Assembly: GCA_964551315.1 (NCBI GenBank)
Contig: CAZKCM010000008.1
Span: forward strand, 1-64,000
Source: Virgifigura sp964551315
GTDB taxonomy: Bacteria > Pseudomonadota > Alphaproteobacteria > Dongiales > Dongiaceae
Reading direction: 5' to 3'
Length of the DNA stretch: 64,000 nucleotides
Part shown: in pieces, positions 52,178 through 61,469 of the stretch
How positions within the stretch are numbered: the stretch's first letter is position 1
Layout: the number at the start of each line of letters is the position of its first letter
Notes under the pieces: model-generated
What the model was told of the DNA's origin: nothing
What the model saw: only the letters and a program-made list of their open reading frames with translations
Database searches by the model: none
Made by a program: the position numbers and the translations under genes

Positions 52178-53698
52178 CTAAAGGTCGTGGCCGGAGTAGG
52201 AGCAGTTGAACGACTTGTTACAGAGCGGAAAGTCGGCAACGATGTTGCCCTCGATCGCGGCCTCGAGCAGCGGCCACTGGAACCAGGACGGGTCGCGCAG
52301 ATGGCAGCGCTCGATCCGCCGGGCGCCGTCGAGCCGAAGCCAGACCAGGATATCGCCGCGGAAACCTTCCACGAGCGCGAGACCTTCGACGGGCGTGTCC
52401 CGGCCGCCGGCCGCCGACAGGTCGCTCCGCAGCGGGCCGTCGGGCAACCGTTCCAGAATCTGTTCGATCAGGGACAAGCTTTGCTCGACCTCTTCAATCC
52501 GCACGCGGACGCGGGCGTCGACGTCGCCCTCCTGGCGAACGGCCACCTCGAAGCGAAGGTCGTCGTAAGGCGGATATCCCGGCGTCCGGCGCGCGTCGAA
52601 GGCGCGGCCGGAAGCCCGGCCGACGTAGCCGCCGGCACCGTACTGCCGCGCGAGGGCCGGCTGAAGGACGCCGGTTCCGACGGTGCGATCCTGGAGCGAG
52701 GTGGTGTCGTCATAGAGCTCGACGAGCGCGGGAAACCGGCGACGGATTTCGTCGACCAGAGCGCGGACAGAAGCCAAGCCCTCGCGGCCGGGATCGACCG
52801 CGACGCCCCCGGGCAGCACGCGGTCTCGCATCAGCCGGTGACCGAAGGCGACGTCGGCGGCGCGCAGCACCCGTTCGCGCAGGACCCCGCAATGCGCGTG
52901 CATGATGGCGAAGGAGGCGTCGTTGCAGATCGCGCCAATGTCGCCGAGATGGTTGGCGAGCCGCTCCAGCTCGGCCATGAGCGCACGCAGCCAGACCGCG
53001 CGCGGCGGCGCCTCGATATCGAGCGCCGCTTCGACGGCGCGCGCGAAGGCGATGGCGTAGGCCACGGTGCTGTCGCCGGAGGTGCGGCCGGCCAGCTTGG
53101 CGGCACGATCGAGGTCCGCCCCCGCCATCAGCCCCTCGATGCCCTTGTGCACATAGCCCAGCCGCTCCTCCAGGCGAACGACCGTTTCGCCGCTTGCCGT
53201 GAAGCGGAAATGGCCCGGCTCGATGATGCCTGCATGCACGGGGCCGACGGGGATCTGATGGAGGCTTTCGCCCTCGGCCGGAAGGAAGGCATACGGCACC
53301 TCGCCGACCGCCGGCATGCGGAGGCCGAGTGGATGCCGCAGGCCCCAGCGGCCGTGATCGAGCCAGGGCCGCGCGTCCGGCAGGCCTTTGGGCTCGAGGC
53401 CGAACAGGTCGCGAACCGCGCGTTCGAGGCGGATCGCCGGCGGGTGCGCCCGACCGACGGAGGGAAAGCGTCCGTCCGGACAGTCGAGACTGGCGACGAC
53501 GATCCTGGACGGTTGCTCGTCCAGGAGAGCCATATGGACGGCCTGCGCCTCACCCCAAAGCCCGAGCAGGGATCGCCGCCCCTCGGGAAGCTCGTCGGCG
53601 ATGCGGCGCCACGCCTCCGCGTCCACGGTGACGTGCCGCCAGGGCCGGTGCGTTTCGGATTCGCGGCCTTCGAGAACTGGATCGATCGATGCCGGCAT
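52178..53698 (-). CDS. hyfG: HyfG/HycE-like large subunit lacking most Ni ligands
   Basis: A 506-residue fusion of NuoC-like (about 1-150) and NuoD/HycE-like parts. A true group 4 hydrogenase has RxCGxC and a C-terminal DPCxxC. Here the first reads GRTSGDSTVAYA, so both Cys are Ser (RTSGDS), and the second reads NKSFNCSYSGHDL, with one Cys kept (CSYS). At least three of four Ni ligands are absent, so this cannot be a normal NiFe hydrogenase. The remainder is well conserved (GYVHKGIEGLM, ELERLANHLGDIG). It fits the energy-converting hydrogenase-related (Ehr) class. GAGGCGG precedes the ATG at 53698. Confidence 0.88.
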   Translation of the reverse strand: MPASIDPVLEGRESETHRPWRHVTVDAEAWRRIADELPEGRRSLLGLWGEAQAVHMALLDEQPSRIVVASLDCPDGRFPSVGRAHPPAIRLERAVRDLFGLEPKGLPDARPWLDHGRWGLRHPLGLRMPAVGEVPYAFLPAEGESLHQIPVGPVHAGIIEPGHFRFTASGETVVRLEERLGYVHKGIEGLMAGADLDRAAKLAGRTSGDSTVAYAIAFARAVEAALDIEAPPRAVWLRALMAELERLANHLGDIGAICNDASFAIMHAHCGVLRERVLRAADVAFGHRLMRDRVLPGGVAVDPGREGLASVRALVDEIRRRFPALVELYDDTTSLQDRTVGTGVLQPALARQYGAGGYVGRASGRAFDARRTPGYPPYDDLRFEVAVRQEGDVDARVRVRIEEVEQSLSLIEQILERLPDGPLRSDLSAAGGRDTPVEGLALVEGFRGDILVWLRLDGARRIERCHLRDPSWFQWPLLEAAIEGNIVADFPLCNKSFNCSYSGHDL

Positions 53699-53714
53699 GG
53701 TCCGCCTCTTTCTC

Positions 53715-55163
53715 TTATCCCAGGAGGCGCGCGATGTGCTGGAACCAGGCAACCAGCGACGGCGGCAGGTAGACCCCACCCACCAGGACCAACGCCAAAT
53801 GCCCAAACATCGGAAAATAGGAGAGCCGGACCCGCGCCGCGCCGCCTGTCGCCTCGCCGAACGCCAGACCGTGCAGGCGCAGCAGCAGCGCGCCGACGCC
53901 CACGAGCAGACCGAAAACCAGCGGCAACGCAAGGAGCGGTTCGCGGGCGAAGGTCGAACTCACCACGAGAAACTCGCTCATGAAGATGCCGAGCGGCGGC
54001 ATGCCGGCAATGGCGACCACCCCGAGCACGAGACTCCAGCCGAGCACCGGATGGGTCTCCGTCAGGCCCCGGATCTCGGCGATTCTTTGCGTACCCTTGA
54101 CCTGCGCGATGTGGCCGACCGCAAAGAAGATCGCCGACTTCGTAAGGCTGTGCATGGTCATGTGCAGCAAGCCCGCGAAGTTCGCGAGCGGACCGCCCAT
54201 GCCGAACGCGAAGGTGATGATGCCCATATGCTCGATCGAGGAGTAGGCAAACATCCGCTTGATGTCGCGCCGGCGGTACAACATGAAGCCCGAGAACAGG
54301 AGGGAACCGAGCCCCATCGTCACCATGATCGGACCCGGCGCAATCGCCGCCGGATTGCCGGCGAGCAGCATCTTGAACCGCAGGACGGCGTAAAGCGCGA
54401 CGTTCAACAGCAGACCCGAGAGCACGGCGGAGATCGGTGTCGGGCCTTCGGCATGGGCATCGGGAAGCCAGGCATGCAACGGCACGAGCCCGACCTTCGT
54501 TCCGTAGCCGACCAGGAGAAAGACGAAGGCGACGTTGAGGAGCGCCGGATCGAAATCGCCGACGCGTTCGATCAGGGCAGTCCAGACCATGCCATCGTGG
54601 CCGTCGCCCATGACCGGTTGGGCCGTCATATAGACGAGAATGGTGCCGAACAGCGCCAGAGCGATGCCAACGCTTCCGAGGATAAAATACTTCCACGCCG
54701 CCTCGAGCGCCTCGTGGGTGCGATAGATGCCGACCATGACGACCGTGGCGAGGGTTGCCAGCTCGACCGCCACCCACATGAGCCCGACATTGTTGGCGAC
54801 CAGCGCCAGGTTCATGCCGAACATCATGACCTGATACATGGCGTGATAAAACCGCAGATAGGCAGGCGTCAGCCTCCCCGTCTCCAGTTCGTGCCCGATG
54901 TAGCTGGCGCTGAACACGCTGGTCGTGAACCCGACGAAGCTGTTGAGCAGGATGAAGGCGATGTTGAGGTCGTCGACCAGGAAATACGCCCCCGGTTGCG
55001 GCCGCACGACCAGCAGCGACAGAGCCGCCAACAGCGTCAAGGCGCAGGACAGGACGTTGAGACGCGCGGAGAGCCGGTAGCCGGGCAGCAGGGCGAGGAG
55101 CGCCGCCGCGGCGGCCGGAACCGCCAGGACGAGGATCACCGCGTCGAGCGAGAACGCGCTCAT
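53715..55163 (-). CDS. hyfF: HyfF-like antiporter-type membrane subunit
   Basis: A 482-residue NuoN/MrpD-like subunit with about 14 helices. The discontinuous-helix Glu and Lys residues of proton-pumping subunits appear in MWVAVELATLATVVMVG and GYGTKVGLVPLHAWLPDAHAEGPTPISA, and later SLTKSAIFFAVG. It would help translocate ions. Its ATG overlaps the hyfE stop by 4 bases. Confidence 0.92.
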   Translation of the reverse strand: MSAFSLDAVILVLAVPAAAAALLALLPGYRLSARLNVLSCALTLLAALSLLVVRPQPGAYFLVDDLNIAFILLNSFVGFTTSVFSASYIGHELETGRLTPAYLRFYHAMYQVMMFGMNLALVANNVGLMWVAVELATLATVVMVGIYRTHEALEAAWKYFILGSVGIALALFGTILVYMTAQPVMGDGHDGMVWTALIERVGDFDPALLNVAFVFLLVGYGTKVGLVPLHAWLPDAHAEGPTPISAVLSGLLLNVALYAVLRFKMLLAGNPAAIAPGPIMVTMGLGSLLFSGFMLYRRRDIKRMFAYSSIEHMGIITFAFGMGGPLANFAGLLHMTMHSLTKSAIFFAVGHIAQVKGTQRIAEIRGLTETHPVLGWSLVLGVVAIAGMPPLGIFMSEFLVVSSTFAREPLLALPLVFGLLVGVGALLLRLHGLAFGEATGGAARVRLSYFPMFGHLALVLVGGVYLPPSLVAWFQHIARLLG

Positions 55164-55822
55164 TGCCGCTCTCCCCGGAAGCTATCGAGCGCATGGACAT
55201 CCACGGTGTCGAAGCGCTCGCGGATTCGGAACAGGAAGATGCCGATCACGATGAAGGCGATGAGGATCGCGAAAGCGACGCTGATCTCGACCACGAACGG
55301 CATGCCCTTGGCGCCGGTCGCGGCGAGAATCAGGCCGTTCTCCAGCGTCATGAAACCGACGACCTGACTCACCGCGTTGCGCCGCGTGACCATGATCAGA
55401 AGCCCGAGCAGCAGGATGGAAAGCGCAAAGGCCAGATCCTGCCGGGTAAGCGGATCGGCCTGGGCAGTGACCTGCAGCATGATCACCATGGAGAGCGCGA
55501 CCAGCCCCATGCCGGCCAGCATGGTCGGCCCGATGCCTACCACCGTCTCGATCTGACGGTGGATGCCGAGGCGCAGGATGATCCGATGGAGCGCGACGGG
55601 GATGATGATCGCCTTGAAGACAAGCGCGATGATCGCCGTGACGTAAAGCTGCGGCGCGTGCTGTATGTAGGCCTGCCAAGCGACCGACAGCGCGAGCACG
55701 GTCGCGTGGAGGGCGAAGACATTGAGAAGCCCGGAGAGGCGATCCTGGTACAGCATCATGAAGCTCACCAGCATCAGGCCGCCGGCAAGAAGGTGAGCGA
55801 CATCGAAGGCAAAGCCGTCCAT
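55160..55822 (-). CDS. hyfE: HyfE-like membrane subunit
   Basis: A 220-residue NuoK/NuoJ-like HyfE protein with six or seven helices; the core FMTLENGLILAATG (about 155-168) contains the conserved membrane Glu of NuoK. Its ATG directly follows the hyfC stop, and it overlaps hyfF by 4 bases. It belongs to the same complex. Confidence 0.9.
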   Translation of the reverse strand: MDGFAFDVAHLLAGGLMLVSFMMLYQDRLSGLLNVFALHATVLALSVAWQAYIQHAPQLYVTAIIALVFKAIIIPVALHRIILRLGIHRQIETVVGIGPTMLAGMGLVALSMVIMLQVTAQADPLTRQDLAFALSILLLGLLIMVTRRNAVSQVVGFMTLENGLILAATGAKGMPFVVEISVAFAILIAFIVIGIFLFRIRERFDTVDVHALDSFRGERQ

Positions 55823-56779
55823 CTAAAGGCTCCGCAAGACGAAGAGCAGCAGCGTGGCGAGCAGGCCGAGCATCAACGCCGCGCCGAGGAAGTCCGGAAC
55901 GCGGAACACGCGCATCTTGGCGAGGACGGTCTCGAACACCGCCAGGGCAAAGCCTCCCACCAGCAGCTTGCCGACAAAGGTGACCACGCCGATCGCATAG
56001 GCCGCGGTCCCCGCGCCCGCCTGCGCCATTCCCCAGGGCGCGAACACGCAGGCGATAAGGGAGATGTAAAGCAGCAGCTTGAGCGAGGCGGCGAGCTCGA
56101 CGAGCGCGAGGTGCCGGCCGGAATATTCGAGCACCATGGCCTCGTGCACCATGGTGAGCTCGAGATGCGTGGCCGGGTTGTCGATCGGAATGCGAGCGTT
56201 CTCGGCGATCGCGACCATGATGAGGGCGACGAGCGCGAGGGCGATCGAAACGCGCAGGCCGACCTCCGACGAGAGCATGACGCCGACGATGGTGGAGAGT
56301 TGCGTCGATCCGGCGACGAGGGCAAGCGTGAACACGATCATGATCATCGCCGGTTCGGCGAGCGAGCCGATCATTGCCTCGCGACTTGCGCCGATGCCGC
56401 CGAAGCTGGTGCCGACGTCCATTCCGGCGAGCGCCAGGAAGAAGCGCGCGCTGCCGAGCAGGGCGATGATCGCGATAAGATCGGCCGTCCAGCTGAACAG
56501 CAGGCCCGTGGCGAAGGTCGGCACGAGGGCCGCTGCCACCCAGGTGGCGGCGAAGATCAGGTAGGGAGCGACCCGGAACAGCCAGGACGCGCTCTCGGCC
56601 ACCACTGCCTCTTTGCGTAGCAGCCGCAAGAGGTCCCGGTAGGGTTGGAGTACGGAGGGACCGCGGCGTCGCAGCAGGTGCGCCTTCACCTTGCGAACGA
56701 AGCCGGTCAGCAGCGGCGCCAGCAACAGGACCACGAGCATCTGCGCGCCCTGGATGAGAAGATCGAGGATCACTGCCAT
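55823..56779 (-). CDS. hyfC: HyfC/HycD (NuoH-like) membrane subunit
   Basis: A 318-residue NuoH-type subunit with eight helices. RRRGPSVLQPYRDLLRLLRKE near residue 36 (first 20 residues) and ENARIPIDNPATHLELTMVHE near 188 are the conserved interface loops between the Fe-S arm and the membrane arm. It overlaps hyfB by 10 bases. Confidence 0.92.
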   Translation of the reverse strand: MAVILDLLIQGAQMLVVLLLAPLLTGFVRKVKAHLLRRRGPSVLQPYRDLLRLLRKEAVVAESASWLFRVAPYLIFAATWVAAALVPTFATGLLFSWTADLIAIIALLGSARFFLALAGMDVGTSFGGIGASREAMIGSLAEPAMIMIVFTLALVAGSTQLSTIVGVMLSSEVGLRVSIALALVALIMVAIAENARIPIDNPATHLELTMVHEAMVLEYSGRHLALVELAASLKLLLYISLIACVFAPWGMAQAGAGTAAYAIGVVTFVGKLLVGGFALAVFETVLAKMRVFRVPDFLGAALMLGLLATLLLFVLRSL

Positions 56780-58779
56780 AGCGTGAGCAGGAGCAGCACT
56801 ACGAGGGCGAGGAAGACGAGGCTCAGATACCGTCGGATCGTCAGGAACTGCAGCCTGTTGAACCGGTCCGCGGCAAAGGCGATTCCCTCGGACAGCGGCG
56901 CGTAGAGCGTGTCCCAGACAAGGTCACGCAGGTTCAGGCTCAGCCGCGCAGGCCGCGAATCTCCCGGCGGCGGCATCTGGACGGACTCGCGGGCGCGGAA
57001 GACCACGGTCCCAAAAACGCGGCGGATCGGCTGGGCGAAGCTTCCGGCGGTGTACTGCGTCGCCGGGCTGGGGTCCGGAAAGCCGCAGTCCCAAGCCGGG
57101 GCGCGCCGCACCTCCCGCGAGGCGAAGCGGTGAATCGCGTAGGCCGCCAACGAGGCAGACGCCGCGACGAAGAGGAGCACGAGGAGGCCATTGTAGGAGC
57201 TGCGGCCCTCCGCGAGGGGCACAATCGAGAGCCAGGGCATCGCCGTCTGCGCGGGCATGCGACTCCCGGCTAGGCCTTGAACGACCGGCGCCAAGCCGTC
57301 GATCACGAGGCCGGGCAGCGCCCCAAGCACGAGGCACAAGGCCGCGAAGGCGAGCATCGCAGCGAGCGACCAGCGGTCGACATCGCGCGCTTGCGCGGCC
57401 GACGACGTGCGGGGCCGGCCGAGAAAGGTGATCCCGAACGCCCGGATGAAGCAGGCGACCACCAACGCCGCCGAAAGCGCGAGCAAGGCCCCGACGGCCG
57501 GGACCAGGAGCTTCAATCCCCATTGCGGCAGTTGCGGGCTCAAGAGGACCGTCTGAAACGTCAGCCATTCGGAGGCGAAGCCGTTGAGCGGCGGAAGCGC
57601 GGAGATCGCGAGGCACCCCGCGAGGAACGCGACGGCCGTCATCGGCATGCGGTGGATGAGCCCGCCGAGGCGCTCCATGTCGCGCTCGTCGGTCGCCGTC
57701 AGCACCGCGCCGGCACCGAAGAACAAGAGGCTTTTGAAGAGAGTATGATTGACGGCGTGAAACAAGGCGGCCGTCAGCGCGACGGCGGTCGCGTCGAGGA
57801 TCCCATTGGCCTCGAACGCCAACGCCAGACCAAGGCCGACGAAGATGAAGCCGATGTTCTCGATCGTGCTGTAGGCCAGCATGCGCTTGAGGTCGTTCTG
57901 CATGAGCGCGTACAGAACGCCGAGCACCGCAGTGCCGCCGCCGAAGCCGAGCACCACGAGCCCCCACCACCAGCTCGGCGGTCCGAGAAGGTCGAAAACG
58001 ACGCGGACGAAGCCGTAGACGGCAACCTTGGTCATGACGCCGCTCATCAGCGCGGAGACGTGGCTGGGCGCGGCCGGATGCGCGAGCGGAAGCCAGACAT
58101 GCAGCGGTACGAGACCGGCCTTCGACCCGGCGCCGAGCAGAACGAGCGTCAGGACGAGCGCCGCCAACCAGGGCGCCAGAGGTTCGGCGCGGATCTCTGC
58201 GAAGGCATAGCTTCCATTGGGTCCGGCAAGAAGGCCGAAAGCCAGCAACAGGGCGAGCGTGCCGAAGCTCGCCATCAGGATATACACGTACCCGGCGCGG
58301 GCATTGTCCGAGACGCGGTGATGGGCGACGACCAGCGCCCAGGACGCGAGGGACATGAACTCCCAGCTCACGAGGAAGGTGAAGGCGTCGTCCGCCAGGA
58401 CGACGAGGTTCATGCCCGCGAGAAAGGCCGGGAAGAACGGCAGCACGCGGTGCGGCACCGACTCGTGGCGGCCGTAGCCGAGCCCGTAGACACTGGCTGC
58501 GGCGGCGCCGAGATTGACGATCGTAAGAAAGAGGGCCGACAGGGCGTCCACTCGAAAATGCGCCCCGATCCACGGCAGACCGAGCGGGAGAGCCGCGGCG
58601 TCCGCGGCCCCACCCGCCGAAAGGAGATGCACAACTGCGGTTGTCAGCGCGACGAGCGACACGCCCAGGCTCACCGCATAGACGATCGCCGTCGCCGTGG
58701 GTCGTCGCGCCGCGACGACAGCCACAGCGGCAAGGCCCAGCAGAGCCGCAACGCAGCACAAGAGGATGTCGGCCGACAT
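56770..58779 (-). CDS. hyfB: HyfB-like antiporter-type membrane subunit
   Basis: A 669-residue NuoL/HyfB-like subunit. FLVSWEFMSLASWALVVAHH near residue 137 holds the conserved helix Glu, GAGSKAGLVPLHVWLPLAHP near 218 the Lys loop, and HAVNHTLFKSLLFFGAG near 342 the next Lys. It is the first gene of a six-gene operon (B-C-E-F-G-I) with overlapping or tightly spaced starts. No hyfA, hyfD or hyfH is present in the window. No FNR-type box is evident upstream. Confidence 0.93.
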   Translation of the reverse strand: MSADILLCCVAALLGLAAVAVVAARRPTATAIVYAVSLGVSLVALTTAVVHLLSAGGAADAAALPLGLPWIGAHFRVDALSALFLTIVNLGAAAASVYGLGYGRHESVPHRVLPFFPAFLAGMNLVVLADDAFTFLVSWEFMSLASWALVVAHHRVSDNARAGYVYILMASFGTLALLLAFGLLAGPNGSYAFAEIRAEPLAPWLAALVLTLVLLGAGSKAGLVPLHVWLPLAHPAAPSHVSALMSGVMTKVAVYGFVRVVFDLLGPPSWWWGLVVLGFGGGTAVLGVLYALMQNDLKRMLAYSTIENIGFIFVGLGLALAFEANGILDATAVALTAALFHAVNHTLFKSLLFFGAGAVLTATDERDMERLGGLIHRMPMTAVAFLAGCLAISALPPLNGFASEWLTFQTVLLSPQLPQWGLKLLVPAVGALLALSAALVVACFIRAFGITFLGRPRTSSAAQARDVDRWSLAAMLAFAALCLVLGALPGLVIDGLAPVVQGLAGSRMPAQTAMPWLSIVPLAEGRSSYNGLLVLLFVAASASLAAYAIHRFASREVRRAPAWDCGFPDPSPATQYTAGSFAQPIRRVFGTVVFRARESVQMPPPGDSRPARLSLNLRDLVWDTLYAPLSEGIAFAADRFNRLQFLTIRRYLSLVFLALVVLLLLTLWQ

Positions 58780-58858
58780 CGAGACCTACGATTCCTGTAT
58801 TTCGGACAGACGCCGACGCGACCCGCGATCGGACCCCGCCCTTATGCCCGCTTTTCTC

Positions 58859-59104
58859 TTACGCCTTCAGCCGAACCCCGCGTCCGCCACCCTGGCTGAC
58901 GGCGCCCTCACCAATGAGTTCGATGCCGGCCGCATCCAGGGCCTCGACCAGCTTCATCAGCGAGTCGACATTGCCCCGGATTACGCCTTCGCTGGCCTCC
59001 ATCCGTTGAATGGTTGGCAGCGACAGGCCAGACAACTCCGCCAACCTGCGCTGATCAATGCCCACCAATGCCCGCGCGGCCCGCATCTGCGCAGCCGTGA
59101 TCAT
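58859..59104 (-). CDS. XRE-family helix-turn-helix regulator
   Basis: An 81-residue Cro/CI-type DNA-binding protein: MRAARALVGIDQRRLAELSGLSLPTIQRME (helix-turn-helix within residues 7-36) and a C-terminal AAGIELIGEG...GVRLK tail. Such short stand-alone XRE proteins are common in alphaproteobacteria. It follows an AT-rich leader (59105-59210) unlike the rest of the window, with repeated sites that may be its operator. Confidence 0.82.
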   Translation of the reverse strand: MITAAQMRAARALVGIDQRRLAELSGLSLPTIQRMEASEGVIRGNVDSLMKLVEALDAAGIELIGEGAVSQGGGRGVRLKA

Positions 59105-59539
59105 GCTTCAGACGTTCTTTCTCAAACTTGATACGTGATATCGGACATTTACTTCAGTTATATACCGATGTCAAACATGGATTTTGATTTATCAGACATC
59201 ATATGCAGGGGACCGAATCCGAACTCGCCGCGACGGCGCCTCTCGCAAAGACGCTCAATCTCGTCCAACACGACGATTCGGACATCGCGATAGGCGAGCG
59301 GAACGTGGCGCACGACCGGCGCCACTGGCTATAACACCGCAGCGGGAAGGGCGCGTCACGACCGGGCGGCCCAATCCGGCCGGGTTGCTACGGGAACAAG
59401 GTAGGCGGCAATGGATCGCGGCACGGAGAAACGGGCAAGAGGCGGGGGCACGGTGCGCTTGCCTTCTTATTCTTTCGGCACCGACGGTCGATGCGCGCCG
59501 CATCGACCGTCGATGGTCCTCCGCCCTGCCGTTTGACCG
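59105..59539. other. AT-rich gap with operator-like repeats
   Basis: The first 100 bases are AT-rich and hold TATCGGACAT (59139-59148) and TATCAGACAT (about 59190-59199), direct repeats differing at one base, plus ATACCGATGTC in reverse orientation. They probably bind the XRE regulator. The rest, to 59539, is GC-rich and has no convincing gene beyond the small open frame noted at 59158-59325. Confidence 0.5.
59158..59325 (-). CDS. possible small hypothetical protein upstream of the XRE gene
   Basis: A 55-residue open frame from a GTG at 59325, ending 53 bases before the XRE start. The translation VRHVPLAYRDVRIVVLDEIERLCERRRRGEFG (first 20 residues after VAPV) has protein-like amphipathic helices and no close family I can name. 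It has no strong ribosome-binding site, and its 3' end lies in the AT-rich operator region. It could be a truncated toxin or chance. Confidence 0.25.
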   Translation of the reverse strand: MAPVVRHVPLAYRDVRIVVLDEIERLCERRRRGEFGFGPLHMMSDKSKSMFDIGI

Positions 59540-60889
59540 ATGCCATCCTCACCAGAGGCCGGAAGCGGGTTGGTTGCGTCAAGTCGACCGCCGACCGCCG
59601 TGCCGGCCGCGGTCGCCTTCATATGGATGGCGAGCGCGCTGGCGATCCTGTTTGACGCCGGCCCGCTGCGGACGGTCGCCGGCGCCGTCGCGGCCGCGCT
59701 CGCGCTTGCCAGCATCGTTCGCTCGGGCGGGATGATTCGTGCGTTCGCCCTCGCCCTCGGCGCCGCTTCGGCGGCGCTGGTTGCGCTCGATGCGGACCCG
59801 CACGCGGCGCTGGTGGGGCTCGAACAGGCGGGTCTGTTCTGCGCCTTCCTGGCCGGTCTCTACGCCTTGCGCAGCGGGGTGGAGAGCAACCCCAGCCTGG
59901 GCGCGGTGCGCGGGCGGTTGCGCGACTTGCCGCGCGAGACCCGACGCGGCGTCCTGCTGTGGCTCGGATGGTTGTTCTCGGTGCCGCTGGTGATCGGCGC
60001 GCTGAGCGTCGTGGCCCCGCTGATCGCGGAAGACGCCGACACCGACACGCGCACGGAGGCGGCGACCTGGAGCATTCGGGGCATGGCTCTGACCCTGCTG
60101 TTCTCGCCCTTCACCGTGGCCATGGGCCTAGTGACCAGCCTCGGCCCGGCGGTGCCGTTCCCGGCGATCCTGTCGTCCGGACTGGCACTCAGCTTGGCCG
60201 CTCTGCTGGCGCCGCTGGCCACCGGCGCCTGCCGTTCGCCGCTGGCGGCGGAGCGCGCCGTCTGGATCGATGTCGGTCGGGTTCTGGCTCCGGTGCTGGT
60301 TTTGATCATCCTCGTCGTGGCGGCGAGCGGCTGGTTCGGCTGGTCGACGCTGGAGGCCAGCGTCGTGCTTGTGGCGCCGTTCGCGGCGGGGATGGTGACC
60401 GCAACCGGCAATCGCGCGCGCCGGCAGGCCGCGATCCGATCGACGCGCATCGGCTGGGGACGCTTCGACAGCGAGGTGGCGGTGCTGACCTCGGCGCTGG
60501 TGTTTGCGGCGCTCGCCGCCGACTCCGCGACCGTGCTGGCGGCGATGGACGCCGCCGCCGAATGGATCGGGCCCGGCGGGCTGGTGGTGGCCTCGCTGGG
60601 AGCGATCTGCCTGCTGTCGATGATCGGCGTGCACATGGCGGTGCCGGCCGTGGTCGTCCTTTCGGTGTTCGGTCCGCTGATGCCGGATTCGCTCAGCGCG
60701 CTTCTGCTGTGCCTGGCAGTGCTGATCGGCTGGGCGTTCGGCGCGATGACGGGGCTCGGTTCGATTTCCTTCCTGGTCGCCACCACGATCTTTCGCGTGC
60801 CGCCCCGGCGCGCGGCCTTTGGCCCCAACCTGACGTTCATGACCGGCCTTTGCGCGCTCTACGCCCTCGGAGTCTTCATCTTGATCTGA
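59540..60889 (+). CDS. polytopic membrane protein, putative transporter
   Basis: A 449-residue protein with about 11-12 membrane helices and few charged loops. WSIRGMALTLLFSPFTVAMGLVTS (about 177-196) and AMTGLGSISFLVATTIFRVP near the C-terminus suggest an ion-transporter-like fold with re-entrant Ser/Gly-rich segments, resembling divergent anion carriers. I cannot name the family. The start ATG at 59540 has no strong ribosome-binding site. No neighbour gives a functional clue. Confidence 0.7.
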   Translation: MPSSPEAGSGLVASSRPPTAVPAAVAFIWMASALAILFDAGPLRTVAGAVAAALALASIVRSGGMIRAFALALGAASAALVALDADPHAALVGLEQAGLFCAFLAGLYALRSGVESNPSLGAVRGRLRDLPRETRRGVLLWLGWLFSVPLVIGALSVVAPLIAEDADTDTRTEAATWSIRGMALTLLFSPFTVAMGLVTSLGPAVPFPAILSSGLALSLAALLAPLATGACRSPLAAERAVWIDVGRVLAPVLVLIILVVAASGWFGWSTLEASVVLVAPFAAGMVTATGNRARRQAAIRSTRIGWGRFDSEVAVLTSALVFAALAADSATVLAAMDAAAEWIGPGGLVVASLGAICLLSMIGVHMAVPAVVVLSVFGPLMPDSLSALLLCLAVLIGWAFGAMTGLGSISFLVATTIFRVPPRRAAFGPNLTFMTGLCALYALGVFILI

Positions 60890-61007
60890 GAGGATGGGGC
60901 GATCGTCGGCGTCGGCGCAAACCGGTCCGGCGAGAACCGGAAGATCGCACCCTCCCGCATTGCGCGGCTCGGCTTCCGGTCGGCCTCCCCGGCAGCGAAC
61001 GGAAAGC

Positions 61008-61032
61008 GGCCGGGGCGATAACCGCCCCGGCC
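61008..61032 (-). terminator. strong GC hairpin after the SPW-repeat gene
   Basis: GGCCGGGGCG and CGCCCCGGCC form a perfect 10-bp stem with a 5-base loop, 9 bases beyond the minus-strand stop at 61041. CTTTCC follows in that direction, a short pyrimidine run rather than a T-tract. Confidence 0.55.
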
Positions 61033-61040
61033 GATCGCGA

Positions 61041-61403
61041 TCAGGCCGTCACCCGCGACCCACGGTGCGCCAGCCACAGCCTGCAGGCGGCCAGCACCGC
61101 AACGAGCGCGCCGAGGATGAGATGGCTCCAGAGCACGGCCGCGACGCCGTCAGCCCCGAACAGCCAGGGCGAGATGGCGACCCAGATGCCGAGGGCAACG
61201 TTTGCCCATTCTGCCCATTCAACGAACGAGCGGATCGCGGCACCGGCGAGGAGCGCGATCACCACGGCGCACACCCAGGCGTTCCAGGCAGCGGCCGTGG
61301 AGCTCGCGAAGCCGAGCGCCCACGGCGTGACAAACAGGATCACGGCAAGAACCAGATTGGACCAATCGAGAAGTTCCTCTTTCCGTTCCGTGATATTCAC
61401 CAT
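61041..61403 (-). CDS. SPW-repeat membrane protein
   Basis: A 120-residue protein with four helices and two copies of the SPW-repeat motif (VILFVTPWALGFA and VAISPWLFGAD). A GGAGGTCAACC ribosome-binding site precedes the ATG at 61403. SPW proteins are of unknown function, often near stress genes. Confidence 0.85.
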   Translation of the reverse strand: MVNITERKEELLDWSNLVLAVILFVTPWALGFASSTAAAWNAWVCAVVIALLAGAAIRSFVEWAEWANVALGIWVAISPWLFGADGVAAVLWSHLILGALVAVLAACRLWLAHRGSRVTA

Positions 61404-61469
61404 GGTTGACCTCCGTTCTCTTTCGGGATGCCTACCACGCCAACCACCGGTCCCTCTGTGCGGACCGGC

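Noticed and set aside
51621..58779. Genuine hydrogenase-4 / formate hydrogenlyase
   Set aside because: The large subunit lacks at least three of the four Ni-ligand cysteines, and no formate dehydrogenase or hydrogenase maturation genes are in the window.
59203..59337. 44-codon + strand open frame in the AT-rich patch
   Set aside because: No ribosome-binding site or family; the opposite frame looks slightly more protein-like, and both may be chance.
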